Below are positions 52,563-64,000 of a DNA stretch of 64,000 nucleotides, in pieces. Both the position numbers and the translations under genes were made by a program. The DNA lies in NCBI GenBank assembly GCA_034190875.2, contig CM067348.1:29415986-29479985 (forward strand), read 5' to 3'. Each line of letters opens with the position of its first letter. Position 1 is the stretch's first letter. The notes beneath the pieces were generated by a model. The model did no database searches and was not told the origin of the DNA. It was given only the letters and a program-made list of their open reading frames with translations. This stretch comes from Urechis unicinctus. Its lineage: Eukaryota; Annelida; Polychaeta; Xenopneusta; Urechidae.

Positions 52563-52880
52563 GGTACAAAAATTTGTCCACAGCAAGGATTTGGGCAATT
52601 TGATAGTGGAAGGAAAGGGTCTTGAAAGGTATTAAGTTAGGCTAGGTTAGGGTTGAGTAACAGCAGGGACTGGCCAGAAATCTGGGGAATCGGGTTGTTC
52701 ATGATGGGGATCTATATTTTCATGGCAACATCGGGTATCATGTTTTTGATTACTCCTGAAGTGAAGACAATTTGTATTTTATGGCATATCAGACCGGTAT
52801 TGGTAATGCAAAACTATGAACTATGACGTGTATACTTAAAGATGACCCACCGTTAACTTCTCAATGTTGTTGTCCTCCTT

Positions 52881-52923
52881 CTCCCCTCCCCCCCCCCCCC
52901 CCCCCCCCCCCCCTCCCTCTCCA
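52881..52923. repeat. poly-C tract in C/T-rich run
   Basis: A long uninterrupted C run flanked by ctccc and ccaccacc sequence. Shorter C runs occur at 24,530 and 56,720. Lengths of such runs are often unreliable in assemblies. Confidence 0.9.
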
Positions 52924-53229
52924 CCACCACCAAGTCGATGACAGAATCAGATGCGAGCTACGATGCTCGTGACCGGTATGTCTGATTCAAGTTTCGAACG
53001 ACATTCGCACTTGTTGTGGCTGACATCTCCTAAATCACGGCGTCTCGGGGGGATTTCACACTGGTATACGAATAATACGAGTTGACCTAGTTTTCAGCTT
53101 TACAATCCTTCAAACTCGAGACTCCGGGATCTAATCGGGCGAAATCGAGTTGTGACACCATATTTTAATACACTAGCCAAGAGAGTTTCATTCTCTTCAT
53201 TCAACTCCTAACAAAACTTACACGGATTT

Positions 53230-53690
53230 TAAATAATATTTCATCCAGGCTGCATTTTAAACAAATCATTTGAAATCCTTTAAAACATCCAGCACTAAAA
53301 CAAGAGCAACAACAAATCATCATCAATAAACACACAAGCAAGTCAGCCGTCCAAAACTTCAAAATCCCGTCCTCTAATAGACAGCCATTGGGTCCTGATA
53401 AAAAATATGCAAATAGTTCCTCATTTCCCTTCAATGTATATGATAGATGAGGAAGCTTTGAGGAGATAAAAATCGATGCCCCCACAACAAATCTATGTCA
53501 ACAACTAAGAATGATTGGGGAAAGCCCCAGTTAAGTTAATCGATGAGAATCCTTCAACGGAATTGTCTCGGATTTCAGCCCAATTATGACGACATACAAT
53601 CTAATCTTTGTAACTATCAACCTCTTGCTGCCTGCATTCATGAGTCTTTCATGAAGGATGCTGATCAAATGTGACGGATAGCTGTTGCAG
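53230..53690 (+). mobile_element. LINE fragment, ORF1 end and ORF2 endonuclease start
   Basis: From 53,541 the frame reads MRILQRNCLGFQPNYDDIQS, then AACIHESFMKD, matching the first two strands of the APE-type endonuclease of I/Jockey-group LINEs (typically ILQWNCRG...ICLQET). Upstream, about 300 bases read as a polar linker (KKYANSSSFPFNVYD) compatible with an ORF1 tail. Endonuclease residues later in the domain and the whole reverse transcriptase are missing. A stop follows at about 53,670. Confidence 0.7.
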
Positions 53691-54994
53691 CGAGAAGCCC
53701 TTGTCAACGCGAAGACTCACCCGGGATAAATCTGTATTTTGCTCTCTGCCAACTTCGCCCGGAACTTATCTGTGTGTTCCTAAGTGCGCTTAACTTGCTT
53801 AAGTGCACTATGAACCAAGATTAATTGTGATTATATCGCCCAAGTGATATAAAACACGACTGTTTTAGGACCTATTATATTTATTCCGCGCCATGCCTCC
53901 CATTTAAGACGAATTCGTATGCAGCAATTAACATGGAAATGTAAACATACGACATAAGACATTGGGTGTTTTGTATCCGACAGCAATTTATTTGGCATTT
54001 ACAGCGTTAAATGATATCGATGGTCGTAGCTTATTATTAAGCGCGCCCTGATACTGAAACAATATGCAAGATGTATGGAGGCTGGTGATAAACCGCAGCT
54101 GGAAGCGCATTATGGAGGTCAATGTAAAGTAGTAATGACGATACAGGTGAAGAGCTGCTAATCACTTATGAGTAAGCCGGCGGCTCAAAAACGAGGAAAA
54201 ACATAATAAATGTTTAAAACGCCAAGCCCCATGCTTCAAACTACAGTTGAGGCGGTTAATTTGTAAAACAAAAACTTGTAGAAGATTCTGACGGCAGGAT
54301 TGAAATTCCCGTGGCGTGCACTCAGTTGCTGTCGGATCGACACTGTGACTGATTTTGTGTCAAACAATCACAATGTTTCAACTCTACCAGTTGGGGTCAT
54401 AGGCAAAACGCATTGTCAAAACGAGATTTTTTCAAATGTAATTACGTAGAAAAATTTGAAGATGAATCCAATGGGAAATGCAAGAGTTTAGTCAAAAGAC
54501 ACTAACAACAGTGAATATAATATATGTTAGCAATTCACTGTGCTTTGCCCTTTTTTATCCGTTTGTCCACCGCTTTCAGTATCGACGCAACGTTAACAAT
54601 TGTTGTGCTGCAATACATTCCTTTACATTGGGTAAATCTGTTTGTTTGACAGTCGTTGATATTAAATGATATTATATGTACCGGCCAAGATTCGTACACA
54701 TCCAATTGTACGCCACGACATAATCTGACGCCATTTGCATAGATATGTTTGGCTGTATTTGGCGTCGGACAGAAGCAGTTTTCGCCAGTAACGTACAAAC
54801 GTAGGTGATAAGAGAATACGCAAACATGGTTGATATTATTTGAGTTCTTAAAAACGTAGAGCTCATCGGGAACTAATTTTGTTGATGAATAGAGATGATC
54901 TTTTTATGGAGATAAGGGGAATGACAATGACTAATAACGCCACTGTTATACCGGGCTCACGAGGCAGCCTGAAGTCGCTGTTGACACAAGTCGT

Positions 54995-55110
54995 TTGTTA
55001 TTGCATATCCAATCCCTTTGTGGCACATGGGAGCTCATCATCCTGACAAGCAAGCCGCCATTACCAAACAGAAGCTTTCGTGTGTGAGGATCGTGACATC
55101 AGGAAGAGTT
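54995..55110 (+). repeat. 110-bp dispersed repeat, copy-B unit 2
   Basis: Near-identical to 40,975-41,090 and distantly related to the unit-1 type. Confidence 0.7.
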
Positions 55111-55145
55111 ATGAATTACAACTACATTTCATGGCTGGGAGCAGT

Positions 55146-58100
55146 ACACTGCAGCGAAACTGTCAATAATGTCAAGATTATGCTTTCTTTGTTTGCCCTT
55201 ATACATGCAGTATATGGTTAAACCTACTACGTGATAGACCTGACGCTCGTCTATTAAGCTTAAAATGATTGATATCGGTGATTGATTGACATCGAATGCA
55301 TGCACAGTTAAGGTGTCATGGTTTCAGTTTAGACTTGATTTGTATTTGCAATTAGGACGACAACATGATATAATTTTGGACAAATCATTTGCTTTTATGG
55401 TTTGACGCTACAGTTGGCTGATTTATGCACTGCGTGAAGGAGTCATAATATAGCAAGCAACTGGCGTTTCAGACCTTGGTAAAATTTGGCATAGCCTCTA
55501 TAAAACCACATAATGCAGGATAAACGGCTAATGATCGAGAAAAGGATTCAGCCAATTCGACCTACTGCATTCTTAGAGCGGAGAGGTGGGTTTTGCATCG
55601 TTAATTATATATTGGCGGCTGTCACACCATGCTGAATTCCGTAACAACTGCTTTAAATATGCACGGTATTCGACAGCACTGTATGTGTTATTGCCCTTTA
55701 TATTCGTGAAACAAGCACATCTGATTTGAAGTGGTGCTACAATAATGCGGAACATTGATCTGACCTCCCTACAAAATTGCAAATATCAGTAGTGCTGTCC
55801 TGTTGAGGAGTAATTGAGTGCGACACTCGTGTGTTGATTTGTCATGCGGCAGCAGCAAACCAAGTAATGCAGGCCTGTTGTTCTTCGGAAATATACCATC
55901 ACATAAAGTCTATCCCAGGCAAGATGGCGGCCTTGTTAATTTCTGGATCATGTTTCTGCTGTTATTAAGGCCTCTTGTTGATAGTGGGTGTGCTAATACG
56001 ATCACTTATTTGTCGTTTGCTAACGATGGTAATTGGTAACAGAGCGAGTTCTGGTAATAGGCTCTGCTGAACCTATCAACTCATCAGTCGATCCATCTAA
56101 TGGCTGAACGCAATTAACTAATATATATTACCTTATAGTGCCAAATACAGCAAAGTGAGCATTTGGATACTCACCTTTGATTTGTGAAATTTATGTTATG
56201 ATTCACTTGCAAAGTCTACGGTATTAAACTTTACTCTCAAATTTGAAGGATATAATTAAGCAGCAGAAAAACCAGGTGATGTAGTATGGCAGTTGAGACG
56301 TTCATCATTTGGAAATGTTTCCGTTATTATATTAGGAAAGAGTTATATTGCCGTGAGTATTGTTACCTCTCGGTGTACTGTACTGCATGTGCACAGTCTG
56401 CTTTAATTTAAACACTAGTTTTCTATTCAACTTGTATCATAAGAGGAAATTCTGGTCTGCTCAATGGATTAACGAAAGTGTAATACAATGATGATTAGTG
56501 GCGATAAAGCGGGAATCAGCAATGATTGCCAACACACGTATACATCTACTACGTATAACGGTTAAATCATCATTGCAAACGAGCAGCCGTTTCCTAACAA
56601 AGGTAATTGTTGCGCCACCTGCTCACCTAATGTACATCGCAACTATATACATTTAATACAGCTCATGATGTTAATATAAGATGGCCATAAGATATAATCT
56701 ATTGTGGAGATTGCGTTAAGCCCCCCCCCCCCCCCCTTCATGTCTCCATTTTTCTGCATTTACTAGAAATTACATATTTTGGAAGAATAGATTAATGTAG
56801 TGTTTTTTGTAGATTTCGCATCTCGTAGTCATTGCTATAACACATGTGTCGAAATCGTACTTTAATAAATTATGTTTGAATGATAGATCCAAGTACCTTT
56901 GTTTTCTCTGTTCAATCGCTTGCTAATCACTGTGGCCAATGTCACGAGATTGTCAGTGGAGGCATTTTTAGGTAACATGTACACACAGAATAGTATAAAC
57001 TTCCATATTGTCGGTAGTTGCATTATTATAAGTGATCCTGGAATGAAAATATCAAGCAAAATGGAAATCCACAGAAACAAAAGGTAAAGTGGGATATAAT
57101 CTTACCTACATGGTAGCTGAGTCACAACATGTGTGACATTAACACAACATTGTCAGTCATGGCACGGTTAGCAACATATAAGCACGGGCTGCACACTTCT
57201 TTAAAGGTAGGTAAGCCACGTCTCATGCAGGAAGACTTGTTACTTGAGTGATATATTGACTTTGTCATCCTGAATAGGGCAATCATCCAAATTTGTGATA
57301 GCAACCTTTGCTATATCTAGCAGATGTGGTGATTGATTGCGTCATACATGTATTAACATTCTGTGGGGTATTACGTGGTAAACCACAACATTACTGAGAT
57401 TACCTGTCATCGCATCATCAACTTCATTTCAGTTGATATCATTATTTCGAGCCTACTCATGAAATATTTTCTTCCACAAAACGTGATCTTTTCACATCTA
57501 CTATGCTCGAGGTAACGGTTTTATTCCAATCTTGTATGGTGACAAGAAGACTAGCCAAGGCTTATATTATGTTACTGTGGTACTAACTGGGACAACATTA
57601 TAAAGCTTTTAAGGCAAGTTATATCCCTTTGGGCCACTTGTGATAAACTAACAGCCATTTCTAAGCACTTAGTACAGTGTGTGTGTGGATCGTGATAATA
57701 AGCAACGTGTATAGTTAATAGATGGGATCAGCAGGTTATATTGTGCAAGGGACGGTAGTTCGATGTCCTTTACAATTAGGTACATCCTGCTCTGCGCGCT
57801 AATATATGCAGTATATTGTAGTATCAAGCAAGAGAAGGATCTGTTTTCATTTTGCCTTTCCAATTTCGCCAACTTAAAGCCAATGACTTCATTTGTCGTG
57901 ATCTTGTTCGTTGTTTATTGCATTTTAACATTAAACCCTTAACGAATGCTCGGGTATTTCTGTTATATCCTTGAGTATTAATACTGCAAGTGTAAGCGTG
58001 CCGGAAAAACGTTTTGAATACGGCGCAAAGAGGAGCAGGGACAACAAAACTTACTCAGTGAGAAGGGCCTATGCCATATCTTTTGTCTATAGTATACATA

Positions 58101-59744
58101 TGCAATGTTAGCAGGCGATTTACAAAGATTGCATTTGTCTTTCTTGCTAGTTTAGAATCCTCTTAGTCAAACGTCTAAGTTCTGTAGGGGCGGTATTAGC
58201 AATCCCTTTTTTCAGTGTTTATTGACAGTACTTTCTGGAGCATATGCAGTAGTGCGAACAATGTTCTAGTGTGTACTAATATATACAACGTCCAGTGTAC
58301 AACATACAATGTTACCCTGTGGCGTGATGAAGGTGTTCATATGATGAGGGGAACAAATTGTCGGATTCACATTGACTTGATTACGAGAGCCAAATAGTTG
58401 ATGCAAAACATGCAGCATAGTGTTTGTTCGAATGTTCTGTAGTACGCAATGGTTGCTGGAGCTTATGATGTAATTTAGAATATGGAATATAGTTCTATAA
58501 ATGACATGTAAGGAAATAATTTCCCGGGTGTGCCTTTACAACACACGAATCATTGATAATTGTTCAGTTTGTCTGGCACACCGAGTACCTGTTATTTGTT
58601 GAAAACAGAATTCTGCCTGTTCAGAACCGAGGAGACATTTATGCGTATATTAACATGCTCATTGAATTTTATTTTTGTCTAATCCTAAATCTGAATATCA
58701 ATTCAAAAACAGGATCTATGCTTGGTTAACTTGACTTATTAAACATGCCAAATTTTAATATTGAGATTTGGAACGTAATAGTTAGATTGAAGCGATACTT
58801 TGTAATTGTTGCAGTATCAAATGATTCAAATAACGCAGCATGTAGTCGCAATAATACTCTCGTTTATTAATCAGAAGCTTGATTCAATTGCCGATGGTTA
58901 AAAACTGTGTTCAGCATCGGTATATTTAAAGTATGTTGTACGTAACTATGCGGAAGCCGCTCATTTGGGCATCACACCAGCTTTACAATGGTTCAATAGA
59001 ATGGTATTATCAGCTGCATTAAAGACGTCGACATGTGCTCCAAAGACTTTAGCATTTCGTTAAAGGTGGCTATGGGATATTGCAGCAGTAACTATATTAC
59101 AGGTGTGTCCACCTCAGAGTTAATTTGTGTATCATCAGGCAGCGACAAGTAGCGTGGAGAAATGTTTTTACTATCCTTGATAAGGGGTGTCACTGCTTTG
59201 TGAATGTCTCAGATGTGCCATTACATTTTTGTCTATTTATGCAGATCGTGTTAGTTTTTGGGGCGAACTTTACTTTGTATTATAATTTGATGGATATGAT
59301 GAAGGCTATAATTGCATAGCAAAATTGTGGTCAAATAATTGAAACTTTACGGAATAAACTGATTGTATTACTGCCTATAAAATTGATTGGTAGAGTTTTG
59401 GCCTTCCCGGTTTGCAGCTGAAAATCAAATGATGATATTAGTTAAACTACACATATTTTGTATCCCATGGAGTCGAAAGCAAAAAAGCGAATACTCAGCA
59501 AATCCTACAAACAATTTATCAAGATGAGGAATCATTTTGCTACGAGTTGTCATTGTAAAGCACTGACCATTCTGAGGATGAACCCTAACAGCTGATCAAG
59601 CAGGTAAATTGGGTATGTTTTTGCAATCCATTCGGTATTATTATGTGCTAGGTCGGATTTAGGCCCTATTGAAATGTATTACAACATTACCGGCTATGGT
59701 ATTCCATTGGATTAAGGGTATATTCACAATATCAATAGTGAAAT
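55146..59744. other. non-coding, scattered repeat remnants
   Basis: No gene recognised. Remnants include 55,575-55,700 (matching 40,711-40,830), 56,570-56,605 (gcaaacgagcagccgtttcc, part of the 110-bp repeat), 56,818-56,840 (matching 41,150) and a poly-C run at 56,720-56,736. Confidence 0.5.
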
Positions 59745-59830
59745 TTCGTTGACTCAATCTAAGATACACGATAGGTGCTGTGTACAGGACTCTAGGGTCG
59801 CGTGTTCAAATACCTCGTAAATCCCTGTGA
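59745..59830 (+). repeat. tRNA-like sequence, possible SINE head
   Basis: gactcaatctaag (degenerate A-box position) is followed about 45 bases later by gcgtgttcaaatacc (B-box-like, usual GTTCRAATCC), the spacing of an internal RNA polymerase III promoter. It does not fold into an obvious complete tRNA. The sequence after it (gttgaataaatgtgc near 59,885) could be a SINE body. Tentative. Confidence 0.35.
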
Positions 59831-61153
59831 ACCCGCTGTTGATCTTTGACCTACCATATGGGATGGAGAGTGCCGACTTCAAAGGTTGAATAAATGTGCG
59901 ATGGCTGCAGTTTCACCCCTCTCAGCTGTGGTCGCTTCTGTTGCAGACGCGTGGATGTTTGTTTTACCGAGGCCACTGAGAGCAGCGTATATCAGTGAAA
60001 TAATGTCCAAATTTGTACCCTATTAAGGCAGATTAGAGGTTGTCAGATGCAATGAGGTTAGTTGGGGGATGGGTTGGGTGGAAAAATTTAATAAATAAAC
60101 TTTGCTTTCGGCTAGCTAGCATTACACGCTGAGGATCCAGGTACCCTTCAGAATTTCGGGCTAGTGAGAGTATACCCAGTTTCAAAGACTTGTCTTATCC
60201 TACAATGGAGCCAAATGGTGGACATTGTCTCGATCTGGTAACAATGCTCCAGAGCTCTATGATGTGGCAACTATATGACTCAACCTCTGGGAGCTTATAT
60301 AACATACATTAAATTTAACCGTAAATATTCCTTTTTGTGCATTGATCTCAATATTCTCGTGGTATCACATGCATTAGGCATTGATCTGCGGATGGTGAAA
60401 AATGAACGTACCACTCATGGTGGCGACACGAATGTAGTTTATCTGGCAGACGTCATGAGACCATTAGCCGTCGATTCAAAGATAGGTTTTCACTCGATAT
60501 ACTTGTTTATCTTCTCCATACTTCTATCAATTCAAATTATATCAACTGTCCCTATTAAGATATCAGATAAGCTCCGCTGGCAAATGACCTAAAGGAAGGT
60601 TCTGCTAGCACGTATAAGCATGTTAAACCTATTACTGGCCTTTAAAATACAAATTGCAATGCAAGGCTGGGTAGGGAATTTGCTGCTTACACCCATAATA
60701 TAATTCAGGTGATGTTTAATATCGTCGTTCGTTGAAGTCCAGGTGAGGACCTACCCAATCATCAGATGATGTTCAATATGATATCACAAGACACTAGTCA
60801 CAAAGGTATGATAAATTATATCCATCATCGATATCAGGCGGATGTAAATGTCGCCAATAGCGTACAAGCGTTAGATGATGAGATGAGGATACCCGCGTTA
60901 ATGTGCGCTACCTCGTTATATGAGTCAAACATGCTTCCTTTTTTGGTATGCTTGGAGTAAAGCGCGTAGACTGCAAACCCTTAGTTAAAGCTTCTGCATC
61001 GCAATCGGTTGCCCCAGAGTGCCTCATCATCATTCGGGTGAATGCGCGATATTTCAGGCACGTCGTTTCGTGAGCAAACGAGTGCGACTCACACTAACAA
61101 CGCCATTGTTATACGAAGCCAAGAAAACATTATGGAAAGGATGTTGACGTACA
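59831..61153. other. non-coding, no gene seen
   Basis: Only chance open frames (the longest, 105 codons at 60,275, shows no domain). No repeats recognised. Confidence 0.5.
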
Positions 61154-61270
61154 TTGTTATTGCAAATGAAACCCCTTTGTGCCACATGGAACTCATCATC
61201 GTGTCGAATGAGCAGCAATTTCAGAAGAGCGGTTATAATGTCTAAGGATCGTGACAATAAGCAGATATAT
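61154..61270 (+). repeat. 110-bp dispersed repeat, third type
   Basis: attgcaaatgaaacccc...tggaactcatcatcgtg...aaggatcgtgacaataagcag. It combines features of unit types 1 and 2, so it may be nearer the ancestral form. A short decayed piece (ggatcgtgataataagca) also lies at 57,687. Confidence 0.65.
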
Positions 61271-62485
61271 ATTAAGACAAACAAATCTATGGCATGTTTG
61301 AAGAGTGGTGGTGGGTTTTGCTATTGTGAAATATCTTGCAAAGCTGAGACAAAATTGCACCATGCTCAATATTAATATAACCTGTTGAGTGAAGACAGTT
61401 CGTTAATGCCGCATGCTATAGTGCCTTTCATAATGGTAAGCAAGCATATGAGATTCATTGAGCATTACACGAAGAACGTTCAAGATTGAGCAACTTAAAC
61501 CTAGCAACAAAAAAATACAATCATCCTTTGCTAGGTGACGATGTGGATCCGGCAGCTGGTATCGCAGTGTGGGAGGTTAATGTGTTTCGTATAACAAGAA
61601 ATATGCGTGCGTTGAGAAGGCTACAAGATATCTGTAAATATCTGTTGCCGAATATCATTTCATTACCTTATCGACTTGATCACCTATAGCAACGACATGG
61701 ACAATCGACCATCGCAATGTTCATTGTTCGGCTGTTTTATTGTTGTATACGGCAATGCGTCATACAAAACATGACACAGACCTATCTGATACAGCTTCTA
61801 TGTTCTCATCAATATGGAGCAGTATGTGAGTGTACCTGGAGGTTTAGCTTGGCTCCTGGTGATGGGCATGAGCGTACTTGATCTAACCTGGTAACTGCCG
61901 AGGCATTCTGAGATCATAGGATATATAAAATTATACCCGAATTGGCTAGAGCCTCTGGAAGTCAATACAGGGCATGATTGCCGTCAAGGGTGATGCATAG
62001 TCTTTAGTTTTAAGCATGAGGTCTAATTAAGTGTGGGGGAGGGCGAGTTAGGAATAGTTGGTGGGACTGTGGTAGGTTTGAATAGAAGTGATTACAGACG
62101 TTGCAGTGTGTTAGTTCGGCTGGGTTAAAGGTGGATCTCAGTGTGATTTAAAGCAGCGTTATGCGTGCTCAGAATCGTAGGTATTAGGGTGTGTTAGAAT
62201 CGGGTGTTGTTTAATTATTGTGCCGAGCAAAGGCTTATTTGCAGTATTTCGTTCTATATACGTACGAGTCCCCATTTGCCTATCCTACCAGCTACGCTCG
62301 GGTTAGATCAAAGAAACATTTCCACCAATAGCGAAACAATTTGAATCAAGCAAGTTAGTAATTTTACTACAAGCCACCAACAGCTATGGCCACGGGATTC
62401 ACGAGCTGGTATCCCGTATCGAGAGTGTAACTGCGCAGGTGTTTTGCTTATCATAAAGAAATAATGAGGCAGAACCGGAATAAGT

Positions 62486-62487
<2 letters not shown>
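61271..62487. other. non-coding, one repeat motif
   Basis: Contains ggcagctggtatcgcagtg at 61,551, a motif of about 35 bases also found at 45,363, 54,098 and, weaker, 29,455. No gene. Confidence 0.5.
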
Positions 62488-62549
<62 letters not shown>

Positions 62550-62584
62550 TATATATAGAGAGAGATATATAGAGATATATATAT

Positions 62585-62649
<65 letters not shown>

Positions 62650-62768
62650 CTATATATATATATCTATATATCTAATATATATATATATATGAATATATAT
62701 ATATACCTATATATATATATATATCTCTCTCCCTATATATATATATATACATATATATATATACATAT
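62488..62768. repeat. (TA)n array with AGAG blocks
   Basis: TA runs interspersed with gagagaga and tctctctc. It joins a foldback-family arm on its right. Confidence 0.95.
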
Positions 62769-62880
62769 GTAGGTATTTATATATTTGTACGATTGCGACC
62801 ATTTCGCTTCGAAAGGCCGACCATTTTGTCGCACAGTTATATTTTGAACCATGATTTGTGGCTCAAAAAAGTAAATCTCA
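62769..62880 (+). mobile_element. right arm of TA-cored foldback family
   Basis: Starting tgtacgattgcgaccattt and continuing ggccgaccattttgtcgcac, this aligns block by block with 12,428-12,515 (acgaatgcgacc..., accgactattttggcacac), though the terminal inverted repeat is decayed here (ctcaaaaaagtaaat). Confidence 0.65.
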
Positions 62881-63884
62881 GTTAAATACCAACTCTGTAA
62901 TTAATGCAGGTTTTACACTGAGGTTGGATTCACTGAAGATTTATTAATTTAAGCAAAACAATTCCGGACCATTTTTTTAAATTTGTATATTTTTACCTTG
63001 CAACCATTTCGTCGCTTGATGAAAAACACTTTTTTCCCTTTTTATTTCGAATATGTTTATACCATCTATGGAAAAGTGTTGAAATCAATGTTTGGACAAC
63101 ACTGTGAACAATTTTCACGAACATCTTGCGACTTTCCACAACTTTGAAAAATATATATTTTCATCGCACTCTGGCACAATTTGGCAATCTTGGCTTTGTC
63201 AGTGATATGCGTATGTTGAGATCGGTTGATTTCATCGGCGGCGTTTTTAGTTTATTTTATATGTTAGAACTGAAATGCAATACATTAAACTTGCCTTTAG
63301 TTGATTATTCTGTCAAAATAAGCTTTAAATCCTATATTTGGTAGCACCCGACCGATCATCTGATCTGTGATTACATGGTAAAGTTCGGTGTAAGCTATTT
63401 GACGCTTAGCTGTGTCAGAAATATCTCGTCCCGTTGGGCTCTTTGCTGGTTCTACTATTTTGCGCAGGATTCACACGGTGGCGGTGGCGTATTGCAAATG
63501 TTAGTCAGCGCATTCTTTATGAATTTCCGAATCGATTATTAATTCAATGAAATAGTTCCTGATAGGATCTTAATTCAGGTGCCATTTACAACTTCTCTTT
63601 CTCTTTGAGTTATAGTTCAAGTTGCTATGATTGTTTGTAACACAATGGTTGTGTATATAGTATGAATCAAATTGGTTGCATATGTAGTATGTAACAATAT
63701 AGTTGACGTTTTGCATGACCATTGGTGCTGGACTTTTTTGAACCGCCTTTTTTTTAACCAAAAAATATATTTTCTCTCTCACTAAAATATTTATAAAAAT
63801 TATTAAATTTGACTGCTGCAAATTAGTGTTGGACTATGATAACATCAGTTAAAAATGATTTGCCATTGCCATGATATGCTTTGG
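62881..63884. other. non-coding, no gene seen
   Basis: AT-rich, no coding signal. Confidence 0.5.
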
Positions 63885-64000
63885 TAAAAAAAAGCAAAAT
63901 GGTGGTATATATGGATATTGTACAAAATGGTAGCTATTGTAAGTATATATATATATATTTATACACATATGTATATCGATATTTATGTATATATACATAT
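63885..64000 (+). mobile_element. left arm of another foldback copy, cut by window end
   Basis: gcaaaatggtgg...gtacaaaatggtagc followed by a TA run mirrors the left half of the 12,304-12,515 element (taccaaaatggtcgg, then tataaatata). The right half would lie beyond the window. Confidence 0.5.

Larger units (their letters stand above)
52006..54696. other. 2.7 kb insertion in copy B
   Basis: The copy-A sequence is continuous near 40,510-40,524, whereas copy B is split here. Contents in order: AT-rich lead, GGGTTAGG minisatellite, poly-C tract, LINE ORF1/ORF2 boundary fragment, unassigned sequence with the cattatggaggtcaatg motif at about 54,107. It is probably a composite of several insertions. 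Confidence 0.6.
48748..55145. repeat. segmental duplication copy B, block 4 with insertions
   Basis: Counterpart of 38,811-41,100, expanded by copy-B-specific segments at about 49,531-50,547, 50,781-51,320 and 52,006-54,696. A small further match (40,711-40,830 of copy A) lies out of order at 55,575-55,700. Confidence 0.82.

Noticed and set aside
56718-56738. poly-C run as a functional element
   Set aside because: Simple homopolymer; length is unreliable and nothing nearby depends on it.
59745-59830. functional tRNA gene
   Set aside because: No complete cloverleaf or anticodon arm could be drawn; kept only as a possible SINE head.
60275-60592. 105-codon plus-strand frame
   Set aside because: No domain, no codon signal, no supporting context.

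Overview
This is a 64 kb piece of a eukaryotic, almost certainly metazoan, nuclear genome. It is AT-rich and full of (TA)n microsatellites and minisatellites. It carries a CR1/L2-type LINE fragment, a second LINE fragment with an endonuclease start, a retroelement fossil with TatD-nuclease and zinc-finger parts, and a spliced gene copy of a family I recall from fish and invertebrates. CpG looks strongly depleted in some stretches and normal in others, the mosaic expected of an invertebrate with gene-body methylation. A marine or freshwater invertebrate, perhaps a bivalve, is my best guess, held loosely. I find no intact protein-coding gene. Identities, counts and edges are by eye.

Layout. 1-4,643: non-coding, with one TA array, ending at a 100-N assembly gap (4,644-4,743). 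4,744-11,050: CpG-poor sequence with hairpins, a 2.8 kb satellite of 17-bp units (7,108-9,885), a 71-bp near-perfect palindrome beside it, and a decayed coding fragment (10,126-10,480). 11,050-13,760: non-coding, with a 212-bp foldback element built around a TA core (12,304-12,515). 13,766-19,650: the richest part, with a Gag-like fossil, then a decayed intron-bearing host-type gene (14,935-16,397), a palindromic minisatellite, a retropepsin-like piece, and a zinc finger plus TatD-nuclease piece. 19,650-24,400: a CpG-richer patch with a promoter-like ATG context at 21,174, then CpG-poor sequence. 24,450-25,590: a decayed minus-strand coding block of unknown family.

From 26 kb to the end there is no recognisable gene apart from LINE pieces. 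Most of it is explained by one old colinear segmental duplication (copy A about 28.5-41.1 kb, copy B about 44.4-55.1 kb, possibly to 56.85 kb) with later insertions: TA arrays, a LINE, a TTAGGG-like minisatellite with a LINE endonuclease fragment, and members of a TA-cored foldback family. That family recurs at 12.3, 26.7, 31.1, 62.5 and 63.9 kb.

The two things most likely to be new are (1) the co-occurrence of gag/retropepsin-like and zinc-finger/TatD parts with no visible reverse transcriptase, split by a spliced host-type gene, and (2) the foldback family, whose arms carry a conserved gcgaccattttgg-like motif at the edge of (TA)n arrays.
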